DNA of 64,000 bases from Limanda limanda (Eukaryota; Chordata; Actinopteri; Pleuronectiformes; Pleuronectidae), in assembly GCF_963576545.1 (NCBI RefSeq), contig NC_083639.1, forward strand, positions 23,220,118-23,284,117, given 5' to 3'. A program made the translations under genes and the position numbers. A model generated the notes under the pieces. It was given only the letters and a program-made list of their open reading frames with translations, did no database searches and was not told the origin of the DNA. Positions 19,492 to 32,529 of the stretch are shown piece by piece; the stretch's first letter is position 1; each line of letters opens with the position of its first letter.

Positions 19492-19564
19492 GTTTCTGTA
19501 GTGTAGTGGTTATCACGTTCGCTTCACACGCGAAATGTCCCCAGCTCGAAACTGGGCAGAAACA
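19492..19564 (+). tRNA. tRNA-Val-CAC: tRNA-Val (CAC), copy 12
   Basis: G45T variant. Confidence 0.95.

Positions 19565-20061
19565 TCTTTGTGCGATGATGCTTTAGTCAAACTACTTGGG
19601 ACCCAACTTCTGTGTCTCCGTTTGATATACTGGGTTTCAGAGACTGTTGTTCCAAGGATCCATGAAGACAATAACACTTGATATTTTTCACAGTGAGAGT
19701 GTTTTTAAAGATGTGGTGGCAACATTGAGAAAAAATTGGGATGGCAAGGCTTATTCCAGGGGTTTTGAAAGGAGACACCAGCAAAGAGAAGAACCTCCCA
19801 GATGACTATTAAGGCCCAGTTGGGTTCAGTATTCATCCCAAATGCAGTATACTCTGAGCATATATGAAATCTTTGCAAATTCAGTGTACACAAAGTCGCC
19901 AATGTAAGTCCTCAGTCCTTTTCAAAATCCAGTTTACTGGAGTAGAAAGCCAGTTCACCAAAAGATTTCTCATCATCCCCCCAACAGAAAGAGTACAATG
20001 TATTAAAAGTCAGAACAGCGCCACCTTTTTTTAGAAATGGCCGAGTTTTGCAGTGAAGCAG

Positions 20062-20133
20062 TCCTCGTTAGTATAGTGGCAAGTATCTCCGCCTGTCACG
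20101 CGGAAGACCGGGGTTCGATTCCCCGACGAGGAG
20062..20133 (+). tRNA. tRNA-Asp-GTC: tRNA-Asp (GTC), copy 12
   Basis: Same as copy 1, although flanked by units with C40G. Confidence 0.95.

Positions 20134-20608
20134 TCCATCTTTGTTTTCTACTCAATCTTCACAACAGGGCAAATCAGAAGTAATGCTCCAGTATGCAGCT
20201 CTCAAGGTTAGGGTTTAATCCCATCCACCGAAACAACTGCCTTCAACCATTAATGTAGTAACAGTGGTACCTGGATCACAACAACCACACACAACCTGCC
20301 TGCTCTCTTTGAGAATGGGTCACATATTGCCACCATCAGATTGAGTCTAAACTGATGTTATTTGCTGGTTGCTTGCATGTAAGGCGTGTACCTCAAAAGT
20401 GAATATGCCACGTGGTCACAGCGTACATTGAGCCTTTACCCTATTGGTGACTTCAGTCCAGTTTTGAATCTCTCTTCTGAAATCTCAAAGGACTCCTTGT
20501 ACCAAATTCTTATGAATCCGATTTGGCTCTTCTCATAAAAATACTTATGAGACTCGGTGGTTATGGTGTATTTTCCAGTGTCAGGCCAAAGGGGATCATG
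20601 CTACGTCT

Positions 20609-20681
20609 GTTTCTGTAGTGTAGTGGTTATCACGTTCGCTTAACACGCGAAAGGTCCCCAGCTCGAAACTGGGCAGAAACA
20609..20681 (+). tRNA. tRNA-Val-AAC: tRNA-Val (AAC), copy 13
   Basis: Same as copy 1; TTTT at 20701-20704. Confidence 0.95.

Positions 20682-21194
20682 ACTTCCTATGTCTCAACTA
20701 TTTTCCAACACAGTGAGGTCAGAATGTTCTGGCAGCAAATGTATGTGACTCATAGCATCTCCATTCGCCATTGCTGTCATCCACATTGAGTGTGATTTTG
20801 CAGATGCGGCGTCGAATTTGAGAAACTCTAGGAATGGCAAACTTTCCGTTATCTCTCAGTCTGTCACTTCTTTGTCTGTCACCCTCAAGCTCAAGCCAAG
20901 GTCATGCAAGGCTCATCCCAGGGGTTTGAAAGCAGACACCAGCAAAGAGAGGAACCTCCCAAATGGAAGCAGCATTAGAGATTCTGAACTGCTTGTTGAA
21001 CAGAAGACAGAGGTATGTTATGTCGCTTGTTTCTTCTCTTTGTGAGAGATTTGGGACAGTAAGCTATACTTCAGTTTTCACAAAGAGCTCAATGTAACAA
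21101 ATTCCTAACATTCGGATGTGGCTACTCTAACGAGAAAAACAAATTGGACCCACACGTATTTGTGGGTCAAGCAGAGGTGCTTGGTGACATGTCA

Positions 21195-21267
21195 GTTTCT
21201 GTAGTGTAGTGGTTATCACGTTCGCTTCACACGCGAAATGTCCCCAGCTCGAAACTGGGCAGAAACA
21195..21267 (+). tRNA. tRNA-Val-CAC: tRNA-Val (CAC), copy 13
   Basis: G45T variant. Confidence 0.95.

Positions 21268-21764
21268 TCTTTGTGCGATGATGCTTTAGTCAAACTACTT
21301 GGGACCCAACTTCTGTGTCTCCGTTTGATATACTGGGTTTCAGAGACTGTTGTTCCAAGGATCCATGAAGACAATAACACTTGATATTTTTCACAGTGAG
21401 AGTGTTTTTAAAGATGTGGTGGCAACATTGAGAAAAAATTGGGATGGCAAGGCTTATTCCAGGGGTTTTGAAAGGAGACACCAGCAAAGAGAAGAACCTC
21501 CCAGATGACTATTAAGGCCCAGTTGGGTTCAGTATTCATCCCAAATGCAGTATACTCTGAGCATATATGAAATCTTTGCAAATTCAGTGTACACAAAGTC
21601 GCCAATGTAAGTCCTCAGTCCTTTTCAAAATCCAGTTTACTGGAGTAGAAAGCCAGTTCACCAAAAGATTTCTCATCATCCCCCCAACAGAAAGAGTACA
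21701 ATGTATTAAAAGTCAGAACAGCGCCACCTTTTTTTAGAAATGGCCGAGTTTTGCAGTGAAGCAG

Positions 21765-21836
21765 TCCTCGTTAGTATAGTGGCAAGTATCTCCGCCTGTC
21801 ACGGGGAAGACCGGGGTTCGATTCCCCGACGAGGAG
21765..21836 (+). tRNA. tRNA-Asp-GTC: tRNA-Asp (GTC), copy 13, C40G
   Basis: C40G at 21804, the same anticodon-stem mismatch as copy 11. Confidence 0.9.

Positions 21837-22311
21837 TCCATCTTTGTTTTCTACTCAATCTTCACAACAGGGCAAATCAGAAGTAATGCTCCAGTATGCA
21901 GCTCTCAAGGTTAGGCTTTAATCCCATCCCCCGAAACAACTGCCTTCAACCATTAATGTAGTAACAGTGGTACCTGGATCACAACAACCACACACAACCT
22001 GCCTGCTCCCTTTGAGAATGGGTCACATATTGCCACCATCAGATTGAGTCTAAACTGATGTTATTTGCTGGTTGCTTGCATGTAAGGCGTGTACCTCAAA
22101 AGTGAATAAGCCACGTGGTCACAGCTTACATTGAGCCTTTACCCTATTGGTGACTTCAGTCCAGTTTTGAATCTCTCTTCTGAAATCTCAAAGGACTCCT
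22201 TGTACCAAATTCTTATGAATCCGATTTGGCTCTTCTCATAAAAATACTTATGAGACTCGGTGGTTATGGTGTATTTTCCAGTGTCAGGCCAAAGGGGATC
22301 ATGCTACGTCT

Positions 22312-22384
22312 GTTTCTGTAGTGTAGTGGTTATCACGTTCGCTTAACACGCGAAAGGTCCCCAGCTCGAAACTGGGCAGAAACA
22312..22384 (+). tRNA. tRNA-Val-AAC: tRNA-Val (AAC), copy 14
   Basis: Same as copy 1; TTTT at 22404-22407. Confidence 0.95.

Positions 22385-22897
22385 ACTTCCTATGTCTCAG
22401 CTATTTTCCAACACAGTGAGGTCAGAATGTTCTGGCAGAAAATGTATGTGACTCATAGCATCTCCATTCGCCATTGCTGTCATCCACATTGAGTGTGATT
22501 TTGCAGATGCGGCGTCGAATTTGAGAAACTCTAGGAATGGCAAACTTTCCGTTATCTCTCAGTCTGTCACTTCTTAGTCTGTCACCCTCAAGCTCAAGCC
22601 AAGGTCATGCAAGGCTCATCCCAGGGGTTTGAAAGCAGACACCAGCAAAGAGAGGAACCTCCCAAATGGAAGCAGCATTAGAGATTCTGAACTGCTTGTT
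22701 GAACAGAAGACAGAGGTATGTTATGTCGCTTGTTTCTTCTCTTTGTGAGAGATTTGGGACAGTAAGCTATACTTCAGTTTTCACAAAGAGCTCAATGTAA
22801 CAAATTCCTAACATTCGGATGTGGCTACTCTAACGAGAAAAACAAATTGGACCCACACGTATTTGTGGGTCAAGCAGAGGTGCTTGGTGACATGTCA

Positions 22898-22970
22898 GTT
22901 TCTGTAGTGTAGTGGTTATCACGTTCGCTTCACACGCGAAAGGTCCCCAGCTCGAAACTGGGCAGAAACA
22898..22970 (+). tRNA. tRNA-Val-CAC: tRNA-Val (CAC), copy 14
   Basis: G45 form. Confidence 0.95.

Positions 22971-23467
22971 TCTTTGTGCGATGATGCTTTAGTCAAACTA
23001 CTTGGGACCCAACTTCTGTGTCTCCGTTTGATATACTGGGTTTCAGAGACTGTTGTTCCAAGGATCCATGAAGACAATAACACTTGATGTTTTTCACAGT
23101 GAGAGTGTTTTTAAAGATGTGGTGGCAACATTGAGAAAAAATTGGGATGGCAAGGCTTATTTCAGGGGTTTTGAAAGGAGACACCAGCAAAGAGAAGAAC
23201 CTTCCAGATGACTATTAAGGCCCAGTTGGGTTCAGTATTCATCCCAAATGCAGTATACTCTGAGCATATATGAAATCTTTGCAAATTCAGTGTACACAAA
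23301 GTCGCCAATGTAAGTCCTCAGTCCTTTTCAAAATCCAGTTTACTGGAGTAGAAAGCCAGTTCACCAAAAGATTTCTCATCATCCCCCCAACAGAAAGAGT
23401 ACAATGTATTAAAAGTCAGAACAGCGCCACCTTTTTTTAGAAATGGCCGAGTTTTGCAGTGAAGCAG

Positions 23468-23539
23468 TCCTCGTTAGTATAGTGGCAAGTATCTCCGCCT
23501 GTCACGCGGAAGACCGGGGTTCGATTCCCCGACGAGGAG
23468..23539 (+). tRNA. tRNA-Asp-GTC: tRNA-Asp (GTC), copy 14
   Basis: Same as copy 1. Confidence 0.95.

Positions 23540-24014
23540 TCCATCTTTGTTTTCTACTCAATCTTCACAACAGGGCAAATCAGAAGTAATTCTCCAGTAT
23601 GCAGCTCTCAAGGTTAGGCTTTAATCCCATCCCCCGAAACAACTGCCTTCAACCATTAATGTAGTAACAGTGGTACCTGGATCACAACAACCACACACAA
23701 CCTGCCTGCTCTCTTTGAGAATGGGTCACATATTGCCACCATCAGATTGAGTCTAAACTGATGTTATTTGCTGGTTGCTTGCATGTAAGGCGTGTACCTC
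23801 AAAAGTGAATAAGCCACGTGGTCACAGCGTACATTGAGCCTTTACCCTATTGGTGACTTCAGTCCAGTTTTGAATCTCTCTTCTGAAATCTCAAAGGACT
23901 CCTTGTACCAAATTCTTATGAATCCGATTTGGCTCTTCTCATAAAAATACTTATGAGACTCGGTGGTTATGGTGTATTTTCCAGTGTCAGGCCAAAGGGG
24001 ATCATGCTACGTCT

Positions 24015-24087
24015 GTTTCTGTAGTGTAGTGGTTATCACGTTCGCTTAACACGCGAAAGGTCCCCAGCTCGAAACTGGGCAGAAACA
24015..24087 (+). tRNA. tRNA-Val-AAC: tRNA-Val (AAC), copy 15
   Basis: Body same as copy 1; terminator lost (TTTG). Confidence 0.95.

Positions 24088-24600
24088 ACTTCCTATGTCT
24101 CAGCTATTTGCCAACACAGTGAGGTCAGAATGTTCTGGCAGAAAATGTATGTGACTCATAGCATCTCCATTCGCCATTGCTGTCATCCACATTGAGTGTG
24201 ATTTTGCAGATGCGGCGTCGAATTTGAGAAACTCTAGGAATGGCAAACTTTCCGTTATCTCTCAGTCTGTCACTGCTTTGTCTGTCACCCTCAAGCTCAA
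24301 GCCAAGGTCATGCAAGGCTCATCCCAGGGGTTTGAAAGCAGACACCAGCAAAGAGAGGAACCTCCCAAATGGAAGCAGCATTAGAGATTCTGAACTGCTT
24401 GTTGAACAGAAGACAGAGGTATGTAATGGCGCTTGTTTCTTCTCTTTGTGAGAGATTTGGGACAGTAAGCTATACTTCAGTTTTCACAAAGAGCTCAATG
24501 TAACAAATTCCTAACATTCGGATGTGGCTACTCTAACGAGAAAAACAAATTGGACCCACACGTATTTGTGGGTCAAGCAGAGGTGCTTGGTGACATGTCA

Positions 24601-24673
24601 GTTTCTGTAGTGTAGTGGTTATCACGTTCGCTTCACACGCGAAATGTCCCCAGCTCGAAACTGGGCAGAAACA
24601..24673 (+). tRNA. tRNA-Val-CAC: tRNA-Val (CAC), copy 15
   Basis: G45T variant. Confidence 0.95.

Positions 24674-25170
24674 TCTTTGTGCGATGATGCTTTAGTCAAA
24701 CTACTTGGGACCCAACTTCTGTGTCTCCGTTTGATATACTGGGTTTCAGAGACTGTTGTTCCAAGGATCCATGAAGACAATAACACTTGATGTTTTTCAC
24801 AGTGAGAGTGTTTTTAAAGATGTGGTGGCAACATTGAGAAAAAATTGGGATGGCAAGGCTTATTCCAGGGGTTTTGAAAGGAGACACCAGCAAAGAGAAG
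24901 AACCTCCCAGATGACTATTAAGGCCCAGTTGGGTTCAGTATTCATCCCAAATGCAGTATACTCTGAGCATATATGAAATCTTTGCAAATTCAGTGTACAC
25001 AAAGTCGCCAATGTAAGTCCTCAGTCCTTTTCAAAATCCAGTTTACTGGAGTAGAAAGCCAGTTCACCAAAAGATTTCTCATCATCCCCCCAACAGAAAG
25101 AGTACAATGTATTAAAAGTCAGAACAGCGCCACCTTTTTTTAGAAATGGCCGAGTTTTGCAGTGAAGCAG

Positions 25171-25242
25171 TCCTCGTTAGTATAGTGGCAAGTATCTCCG
25201 CCTGTCACGCGGAAGACCGGGGTTCGATTCCCTGACGAGGAG
25171..25242 (+). tRNA. tRNA-Asp-GTC: tRNA-Asp (GTC), copy 15
   Basis: C64T at 25233, G-T wobble in the T stem, as in copy 2. Confidence 0.94.

Positions 25243-25717
25243 TCCATCTTTGTTTTCTACTCAATCTTCACAACAGGGCAAATCAGAAGTAATGCTCCAG
25301 TATGCAGCTCTCAAGGTTAGGGTTTAATCCCATCCACCGAAACAACTGCCTTCAACCATTAATGTAGTAACAGTGGTACCTGGATCACAACAACCACACA
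25401 CAACCTGCCTGCTCTCTTTGAGAATGGGTCACATATTGCCACCATCAGATTGAGTCTAAACTGATGTTATTTGCTGGTTGCTTGCATGTAAGGCGTGTAC
25501 CTCAAAAGTGAATAAGCCACGTGGTCACAGCGTACATTGAGCCTTTACCCTATTGGTGACTTCAGTCCAGTTTTGAATCTCTCTTCTGAAATCTCAAAGG
25601 ACTCCTTGTACCAAATTCTTATGAATCCGATTTGGCTCTTCTCATAAAAATACTTATGAGACTCGGTGGTTATGGTGTATTTTCCAGTGTCAGGCCAAAG
25701 GGGATCATGCTACGTCT

Positions 25718-25790
25718 GTTTCTGTAGTGTAGTGGTTATCACGTTCGCTTAACACGCGAAAGGTCCCCAGCTCGAAACTGGGCAGAAACA
25718..25790 (+). tRNA. tRNA-Val-AAC: tRNA-Val (AAC), copy 16
   Basis: Same as copy 1; TTTT at 25810-25813. Confidence 0.95.

Positions 25791-26303
25791 ACTTCCTATG
25801 TCTCAACTATTTTCCAACACAGTGAGGTCAGAATGTTCTGGCAGCAAATGTATGTGACTCATAGCATCTCCATTCGCCATTGCTGTCATCCACATTGAGT
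25901 GTGATTTTGCAGATGCGGCGTCGAATTTGAGAAACTCTAGGAATGGCAAACTTTCCGTTATCTCTCAGTCTGTCACTGCTTTGTCTGTCACCCTCAAGCT
26001 CAAGCCAAGGTCATGCAAGGCTCATCCCAGGGGTTTGAAAGCAGACACCAGCAAAGAGAGGAACCTCCCAAATGGAAGCAGCATTAGAGATTCTGAACTG
26101 CTTGTTAAACAGAAGACAGAGGTATGTAATGGCGCTTGTTTCTTCTCTTTGTGAGAGATTTGGGACAGTAAGCTATACTTCAGTTTTCACAAAGAGCTCA
26201 ATGTAACAAATTCCTAACATTCGGATGTGGCTACTCTAACGAGAAAAACAAATTGGACCCACACGTATTTGTGGGTCAAGCAGAGGTGCTTGGTGACATG
26301 TCA

Positions 26304-26376
26304 GTTTCTGTAGTGTAGTGGTTATCACGTTCGCTTCACACGCGAAATGTCCCCAGCTCGAAACTGGGCAGAAACA
26304..26376 (+). tRNA. tRNA-Val-CAC: tRNA-Val (CAC), copy 16
   Basis: G45T variant. Confidence 0.95.

Positions 26377-26873
26377 TCTTTGTGCGATGATGCTTTAGTC
26401 AAACTACTTGGGACCCAACTTCTGTGTCTCCGTTTGATATACTGGGTTTCAGAGACTGTTGTTCCAAGGATCCATGAAGACAATAACACTTGATGTTTTT
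26501 CACAGTGAGAGTGTTTTTAAAGATGTGGTGGCAACATTGAGAAAAAATTGGGATGGCAAGGCTTATTCCAGGGGTTTTGAAAGGAGACACCAGCAAAGAG
26601 AAGAACCTCCCAGATGACTATTAAGGCCCAGTTGGGTTCAGTATTCATCCCAAATGCAGTATACTCTGAGCATATATGAAATCTTTGCAAATTCAGTGTA
26701 CACAAAGTCGCCAATGTAAGTCCTCAGTCCTTTTCAAAATCCAGTTTACTGGAGTAGAAAGCCAGTTCACCAAAAGATTTCTCATCATCCCCCCAACAGA
26801 AAGAGTACAATGTATTAAAAGTCAGAACAGCGCCACCTTTTTTTAGAAATGGCCGAGTTTTGCAGTGAAGCAG

Positions 26874-26945
26874 TCCTCGTTAGTATAGTGGCAAGTATCT
26901 CCGCCTGTCACGCGGAAGACCGGGGTTCGATTCCCCGACGAGGAG
26874..26945 (+). tRNA. tRNA-Asp-GTC: tRNA-Asp (GTC), copy 16
   Basis: Same as copy 1. Confidence 0.95.

Positions 26946-27420
26946 TCCATCTTTGTTTTCTACTCAATCTTCACAACAGGGCAAATCAGAAGTAATGCTC
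27001 CAGTATGCAGCTCTCAAGGTTAGGCTTTAATCCCATCCCCCGAAACAACTGCCTTCAACCATTAATGTAGTAACAGTGGTACCTGGATCACAACAACCAC
27101 ACACAACCTGCCTGCTCCCTTTGAGAATGGGTCACATATTGCCACCATCAGATTGAGTCTAAACTGATGTTATTTGCTGGTTGCTTGCATGTAAGGCGTG
27201 TACCTCAAAAGTGAATAAGCCACGTGGTCACAGCTTACATTGAGCCTTTACCCTATTGGTGACTTCAGTCCAGTTTTGAATCTCTCTTCTGAAATCTCAA
27301 AGGACTCCTTGTACCAAATTCTTATGAATCCGATTTGGCTCTTCTCATAAAAATACTTATGAGACTCGGTGGTTATGGTGTATTTTCCAGTGTCAGGCCA
27401 AAGGGGATCATGCTACGTCT

Positions 27421-27493
27421 GTTTCTGTAGTGTAGTGGTTATCACGTTCGCTTAACACGCGAAAGGTCCCCAGCTCGAAACTGGGCAGAAACA
27421..27493 (+). tRNA. tRNA-Val-AAC: tRNA-Val (AAC), copy 17
   Basis: Same as copy 1; TTTT at 27513-27516. Confidence 0.95.

Positions 27494-28006
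27494 ACTTCCT
27501 ATGTCTCAGCTATTTTCCAACACAGTGAGGTCAGAATGTTCTGGCAGAAAATGTATGTGACTCATAGCATCTCCATTCGCCATTGCTGTCATCCACATTG
27601 AGTGTGATTTTGCAGATGCGGCGTCGAATTTGAGAAACTCTAGGAATGGCAAACTTTCCGTTATCTCTCAGTCTGTCACTTCTTAGTCTGTCACCCTCAA
27701 GCTCAAGCCAAGGTCATGCAAGGCTCATCCCAGGGGTTTGAAAGCAGACACCAGCAAAGAGAGGAACCTCCCAAATGGAAGCAGCATTAGAGATTCTGAA
27801 CTGCTTGTTGAACAGAAGACAGAGGTATGTTATGTCGCTTGTTTCTTCTCTTTGTGAGAGATTTGGGACAGTAAGCTATACTTCAGTTTTCACAAAGAGC
27901 TCAATGTAACAAATTCCTAACATTCGGATGTGGCTACTCTAACGAGAAAAACAAATTGGACCCACACGTATTTGTGGGTCAAGCAGAGGTGCTTGGTGAC
28001 ATGTCA

Positions 28007-28079
28007 GTTTCTGTAGTGTAGTGGTTATCACGTTCGCTTCACACGCGAAAGGTCCCCAGCTCGAAACTGGGCAGAAACA
28007..28079 (+). tRNA. tRNA-Val-CAC: tRNA-Val (CAC), copy 17
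   Basis: G45 form. Confidence 0.95.

Positions 28080-28576
28080 TCTTTGTGCGATGATGCTTTA
28101 GTCAAACTACTTGGGACCCAACTTCTGTGTCTCCGTTTGATATACTGGGTTTCAGAGACTGTTGTTCCAAGGATCCATGAAGACAATAACACTTGATGTT
28201 TTTCACAGTGAGAGTGTTTTTAAAGATGTGGTGGCAACATTGAGAAAAAATTGGGATGGCAAGGCTTATTCCAGGGGTTTTGAAAGGAGACACCAGCAAA
28301 GAGAAGAACCTCCCAGATGACTATTAAGGCCCAGTTGGGTTCAGTATTCATCCCAAATGCAGTATACTCTGAGCATATATGAAATCTTTGCAAATTCAGT
28401 GTACACAAAGTCGCCAATGTAAGTCCTCAGTCCTTTTCAAAATCCAGTTTACTGGAGTAGAAAGCCAGTTCACCAAAAGATTTCTCATCATCCCCCCAAC
28501 AGAAAGAGTACAATGTATTAAAAGTCAGAACAGCGCCACCTTTTTTTAGAAATGGCCGAGTTTTGCAGTGAAGCAG

Positions 28577-28648
28577 TCCTCGTTAGTATAGTGGCAAGTA
28601 TCTCCGCCTGTCACGCGGAAGACCGGGGTTCGATTCCCCGACGAGGAG
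28577..28648 (+). tRNA. tRNA-Asp-GTC: tRNA-Asp (GTC), copy 17
   Basis: Same as copy 1. Confidence 0.95.

Positions 28649-29123
28649 TCCATCTTTGTTTTCTACTCAATCTTCACAACAGGGCAAATCAGAAGTAATG
28701 CTCCAGTATGCAGCTCTCAAGGTTAGGCTTTAATCCCATCCCCCGAAACAACTGCCTTCAACCATTAATGTAGTAACAGTGGTACCTGGATCACAACAAC
28801 CACACACAACCTGCCTGCTCTCTTTGAGAATGGGTCACATATTGCCACCATCAGATTGAGTCTAAACTGATGTTATTTGCTGGTTGCTTGCATGTAAGGC
28901 GTGTACCTCAAAAGTGAATAAGCCACGTGGTCACAGCGTACATTGAGCCTTTACCCTATTGGTGACTTCAGTCCAGTTTTGAATCTCTCTTCTGAAATCT
29001 CAAAGGACTCCTTGTACCAAATTCTTATGAATCCGATTTGGCTCTTCTCATAAAAATACTTATGAGACTCGGTGGTTATGGTGTATTTTCCAGTGTCAGG
29101 CCAAAGGGGATCATGCTACGTCT

Positions 29124-29196
29124 GTTTCTGTAGTGTAGTGGTTATCACGTTCGCTTAACACGCGAAAGGTCCCCAGCTCGAAACTGGGCAGAAACA
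29124..29196 (+). tRNA. tRNA-Val-AAC: tRNA-Val (AAC), copy 18
   Basis: Body same as copy 1; terminator lost (TTTG). Confidence 0.95.

Positions 29197-29709
29197 ACTT
29201 CCTATGTCTCAGCTATTTGCCAACACAGTGAGGTCAGAATGTTCTGGCAGAAAATGTATGTGACTCATAGCATCTCCATTCGCCATTGCTGTCATCCACA
29301 TTGAGTGTGATTTTGCAGATGCGGCGTCGAATTTGAGAAACTCTAGGAATGGCAAACTTTCCGTTATCTCTCAGTCTGTCACTGCTTTGTCTGTCACCCT
29401 CAAGCTCAAGCCAAGGTCATGCAAGGCTCATCCCAGGGGTTTGAAAGCAGACACCAGCAAAGAGAGGAACCTCCCAAATGGAAGCAGCATTAGAGATTCT
29501 GAACTGCTTGTTGAACAGAAGACAGAGGTATGTTATGTCGCTTGTTTCTTCTCTTTGTGAGAGATTTGGGACAGTAAGCTATACTTCAGTTTTCACAAAG
29601 AGCTCAATGTAACAAATTCCTAACATTCGGATGTGGCTACTCTAACGAGAAAAACAAATTGGACCCACACGTATTTGTGGGTCAAGCAGAGGTGCTTGGT
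29701 GACATGTCA

Positions 29710-29782
29710 GTTTCTGCAGTGTAGTGGTTATCACGTTCGCTTCACACGCGAAAGGTCCCCAGCTCGAAACTGGGCAGAAACA
29710..29782 (+). tRNA. tRNA-Val-CAC: tRNA-Val (CAC), copy 18, T8C
   Basis: T8C at 29717, as in copy 5; G45 form. Confidence 0.9.

Positions 29783-30279
29783 TCTTTGTGCGATGATGCT
29801 TTAGTCAAACTACTTGGGACCCAACTTCTGTGTCTCCGTTTGATATACTGGGTTTCAGAGACTGTTGTTCCAAGGATCCATGAAGACAATAACACTTGAT
29901 GTTTTTCACAGTGAGAGTGTTTTTAAAGATGTGGTGGCAACATTGAGAAAAAATTGGGATGGCAAGGCTTATTCCAGGGGTTTTGAAAGGAGACACCAGC
30001 AAAGAGAAGAACCTCCCAGATGACTATTAAGGCCCAGTTGGGTTCAGTATTCATCCCAAATGCAGTATACTCTGAGCATATATGAAATCTTTGCAAATTC
30101 AGTGTACACAAAGTCGCCAATGTAAGTCCTCAGTCCTTTTCAAAATCCAGTTTACTGGAGTAGAAAGCCAGTTCACCAAAAGATTTCTCATCATCCCCCC
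30201 AACAGAAAGAGTACAATGTATTAAAAGTCAGAACAGCGCCACCTTTTTTTAGAAATGGCCGAGTTTTGCAGTGAAGCAG

Positions 30280-30351
30280 TCCTCGTTAGTATAGTGGCAA
30301 GTATCTCCGCCTGTCACGCGGAAGACCGGGGTTCGATTCCCCGACGAGGAG
30280..30351 (+). tRNA. tRNA-Asp-GTC: tRNA-Asp (GTC), copy 18
   Basis: Same as copy 1. Confidence 0.95.

Positions 30352-30826
30352 TCCATCTTTGTTTTCTACTCAATCTTCACAACAGGGCAAATCAGAAGTA
30401 ATGCTCCAGTATGCAGCTCTCAAGGTTAGGCTTTAATCCCATCCCCCGAAACAACTGCCTTCAACCATTAATGTAGTAACAGTGGTACCTGGATCACAAC
30501 AACCACACACAACCTGCCTGCTCCCTTTGAGAATGGGTCACATATTGCCACCATCAGATTGAGTCTAAACTGATGTTATTTGCTGGTTGCTTGCATGTAA
30601 GGCGTGTACCTCAAAAGTGAATAAGCCACGTGGTCACAGCTTACATTGAGCCTTTACCCTATTGGTGACTTCAGTCCAGTTTTGAATCTCTCTTCTGAAA
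30701 TCTCAAAGGACTCCTTGTACCAAATTCTTATGAATCCGATTTGGCTCTTCTCATAAAAATACTTATGAGACTCGGTGGTTATGGTGTATTTTCCAGTGTC
30801 AGGCCAAAGGGGATCATGCTACGTCT

Positions 30827-30899
30827 GTTTCTGTAGTGTAGTGGTTATCACGTTCGCTTAACACGCGAAAGGTCCCCAGCTCGAAACTGGGCAGAAACA
30827..30899 (+). tRNA. tRNA-Val-AAC: tRNA-Val (AAC), copy 19
   Basis: Same as copy 1; TTTT at 30919-30922. Confidence 0.95.

Positions 30900-31412
30900 A
30901 CTTCCTATGTCTCAGCTATTTTCCAACACAGTGAGGTCAGAATGTTCTGGCAGAAAATGTATGTGACTCATAGCATCTCCATTCGCCATTGCTGTTATCC
31001 ACATTGAGTGTGATTTTGCAGATGCGGCGTCGAATTTGAGAAACTCTAGGAATGGCAAACTTTCCGTTATCTCTCAGTCTGTCACTGCTTTGTCTGTCAC
31101 CCTCAAGCTCAAGCCAAGGTCATGCAAGGCTCATCCCAGGGGTTTGAAAGCAGACACCAGCAAAGAGAGGAACCTCCCAAATGGAAGCAGCATTAGAGAT
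31201 TCTGAACTGCTTGTTGAACAGAAGACAGAGGTATGTTATGTCGCTTGTTTCTTCTCTTTGTGAGAGATTTGGGACAGTAAGCTATACTTCAGTTTTCACA
31301 AAGAGCTCAATGTAACAAATTCCTAACATTCGGATGTGGCTACTCTAACGAGAAAAACAAATTGGACCCACACGTATTTGTGGGTCAAGCAGAGGTGCTT
31401 GGTGACATGTCA

Positions 31413-31485
31413 GTTTCTGTAGTGTAGTGGTTATCACGTTCGCTTCACACGCGAAAGGTCCCCAGCTCGAAACTGGGCAGAAACA
31413..31485 (+). tRNA. tRNA-Val-CAC: tRNA-Val (CAC), copy 19
   Basis: G45 form. Confidence 0.95.

Positions 31486-31982
31486 TCTTTGTGCGATGAT
31501 GCTTTAGTCAAACTACTTGGGACCCAACTTCTGTGTCTCCGTTTGATATACTGGGTTTCAGAGACTGTTGTTCCAAGGATCCATGAAGACAATAACACTT
31601 GATGTTTTTCACAGTGAGAGTGTTTTTAAAGATGTGGTGGCAACATTGAGAAAAAATTGGGATGGCAAGGCTTATTCCAGGGGTTTTGAAAGGAGACACC
31701 AGCAAAGAGAAGAACCTCCCAGATGACTATTAAGGCCCAGTTGGGTTCAGTATTCATCCCAAATGCAGTATACTCTGAGCATATATGAAATCTTTGCAAA
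31801 TTCAGTGTACACAAAGTCGCCAATGTAAGTCCTCAGTCCTTTTCAAAATCAAGTTTACTGGAGTAGAAAGCCAGTTCACCAAAAGATTTCTCATCATCCC
31901 CCCAACAGAAAGAGTACAATGTATTAAAAGTCAGAACAGCGCCACCTTTTTTTAGAAATGGCCGAGTTTTGCAGTGAAGCAG

Positions 31983-32054
31983 TCCTCGTTAGTATAGTGG
32001 CAAGTATCTCCGCCTGTCACGCGGAAGACCGGGGTTCGATTCCCCGACGAGGAG
31983..32054 (+). tRNA. tRNA-Asp-GTC: tRNA-Asp (GTC), copy 19
   Basis: Same as copy 1. Confidence 0.95.

Positions 32055-32529
32055 TCCATCTTTGTTTTCTACTCAATCTTCACAACAGGGCAAATCAGAA
32101 GTAATGCTCCAGTATGCAGCTCTCAAGGTTAGGCTTTAATCCCATCCCCCGAAACAACTGCCTTCAACCATTAATGTAGTAACAGTGGTACCTGGATCAC
32201 AACAACCACACACAACCTGCCTGCTCTCTTTGAGAATGGGTCACATATTGCCACCATCAGATTGAGTCTAAACTGATGTTATTTGCTGGTTGCTTGCATG
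32301 TAAGGCGTGTACCTCAAAAGTGAATAAGCCACGTGGTCACAGCGTACATTGAGCCTTTACCCTATTGGTGACTTCAGTCCAGTTTTGAATCTCTCTTCTG
32401 AAATCTCAAAGGACTCCTTGTACCAAATTCTTATGAATCCGATTTGGCTCTTCTCATAAAAATACTTATGAGACTCGGTGGTTATGGTGTATTTTCCAGT
32501 GTCAGGCCAAAGGGGATCATGCTACGTCT

Larger units (their letters stand above)
18719..20421 (+). repeat. Unit 12, gamma
   Basis: A315C, T448, Val-CAC T45, G965A, C1495G, A1688T. Confidence 0.97.
20422..22124 (+). repeat. Unit 13, gamma
   Basis: A315C, T448, Val-CAC T45, G965A, Asp C40G, T1588C. Last unit before the right copy of the large duplication. Confidence 0.97.
22125..23827 (+). repeat. Unit 14, alpha
   Basis: Twin of unit 1: T2, TAG at 451-453, T1038, T1079, T1467. Confidence 0.97.
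23828..25530 (+). repeat. Unit 15, beta
   Basis: Twin of unit 2: T283G, T598A, T602G, Val-CAC T45, Asp C64T. Confidence 0.97.
25531..27233 (+). repeat. Unit 16, gamma
   Basis: Twin of unit 3: A315C, G577A, T598A, T602G, Val-CAC T45. Confidence 0.97.
27234..28936 (+). repeat. Unit 17, alpha
   Basis: Twin of unit 4: T2, TAG at 451-453. Confidence 0.97.
28937..30639 (+). repeat. Unit 18, beta
   Basis: Twin of unit 5: T283G, Val-CAC T8C, T1588C. Confidence 0.97.
30640..32342 (+). repeat. Unit 19, alpha
   Basis: Twin of unit 6: T2, C357T, C1212A. Confidence 0.97.
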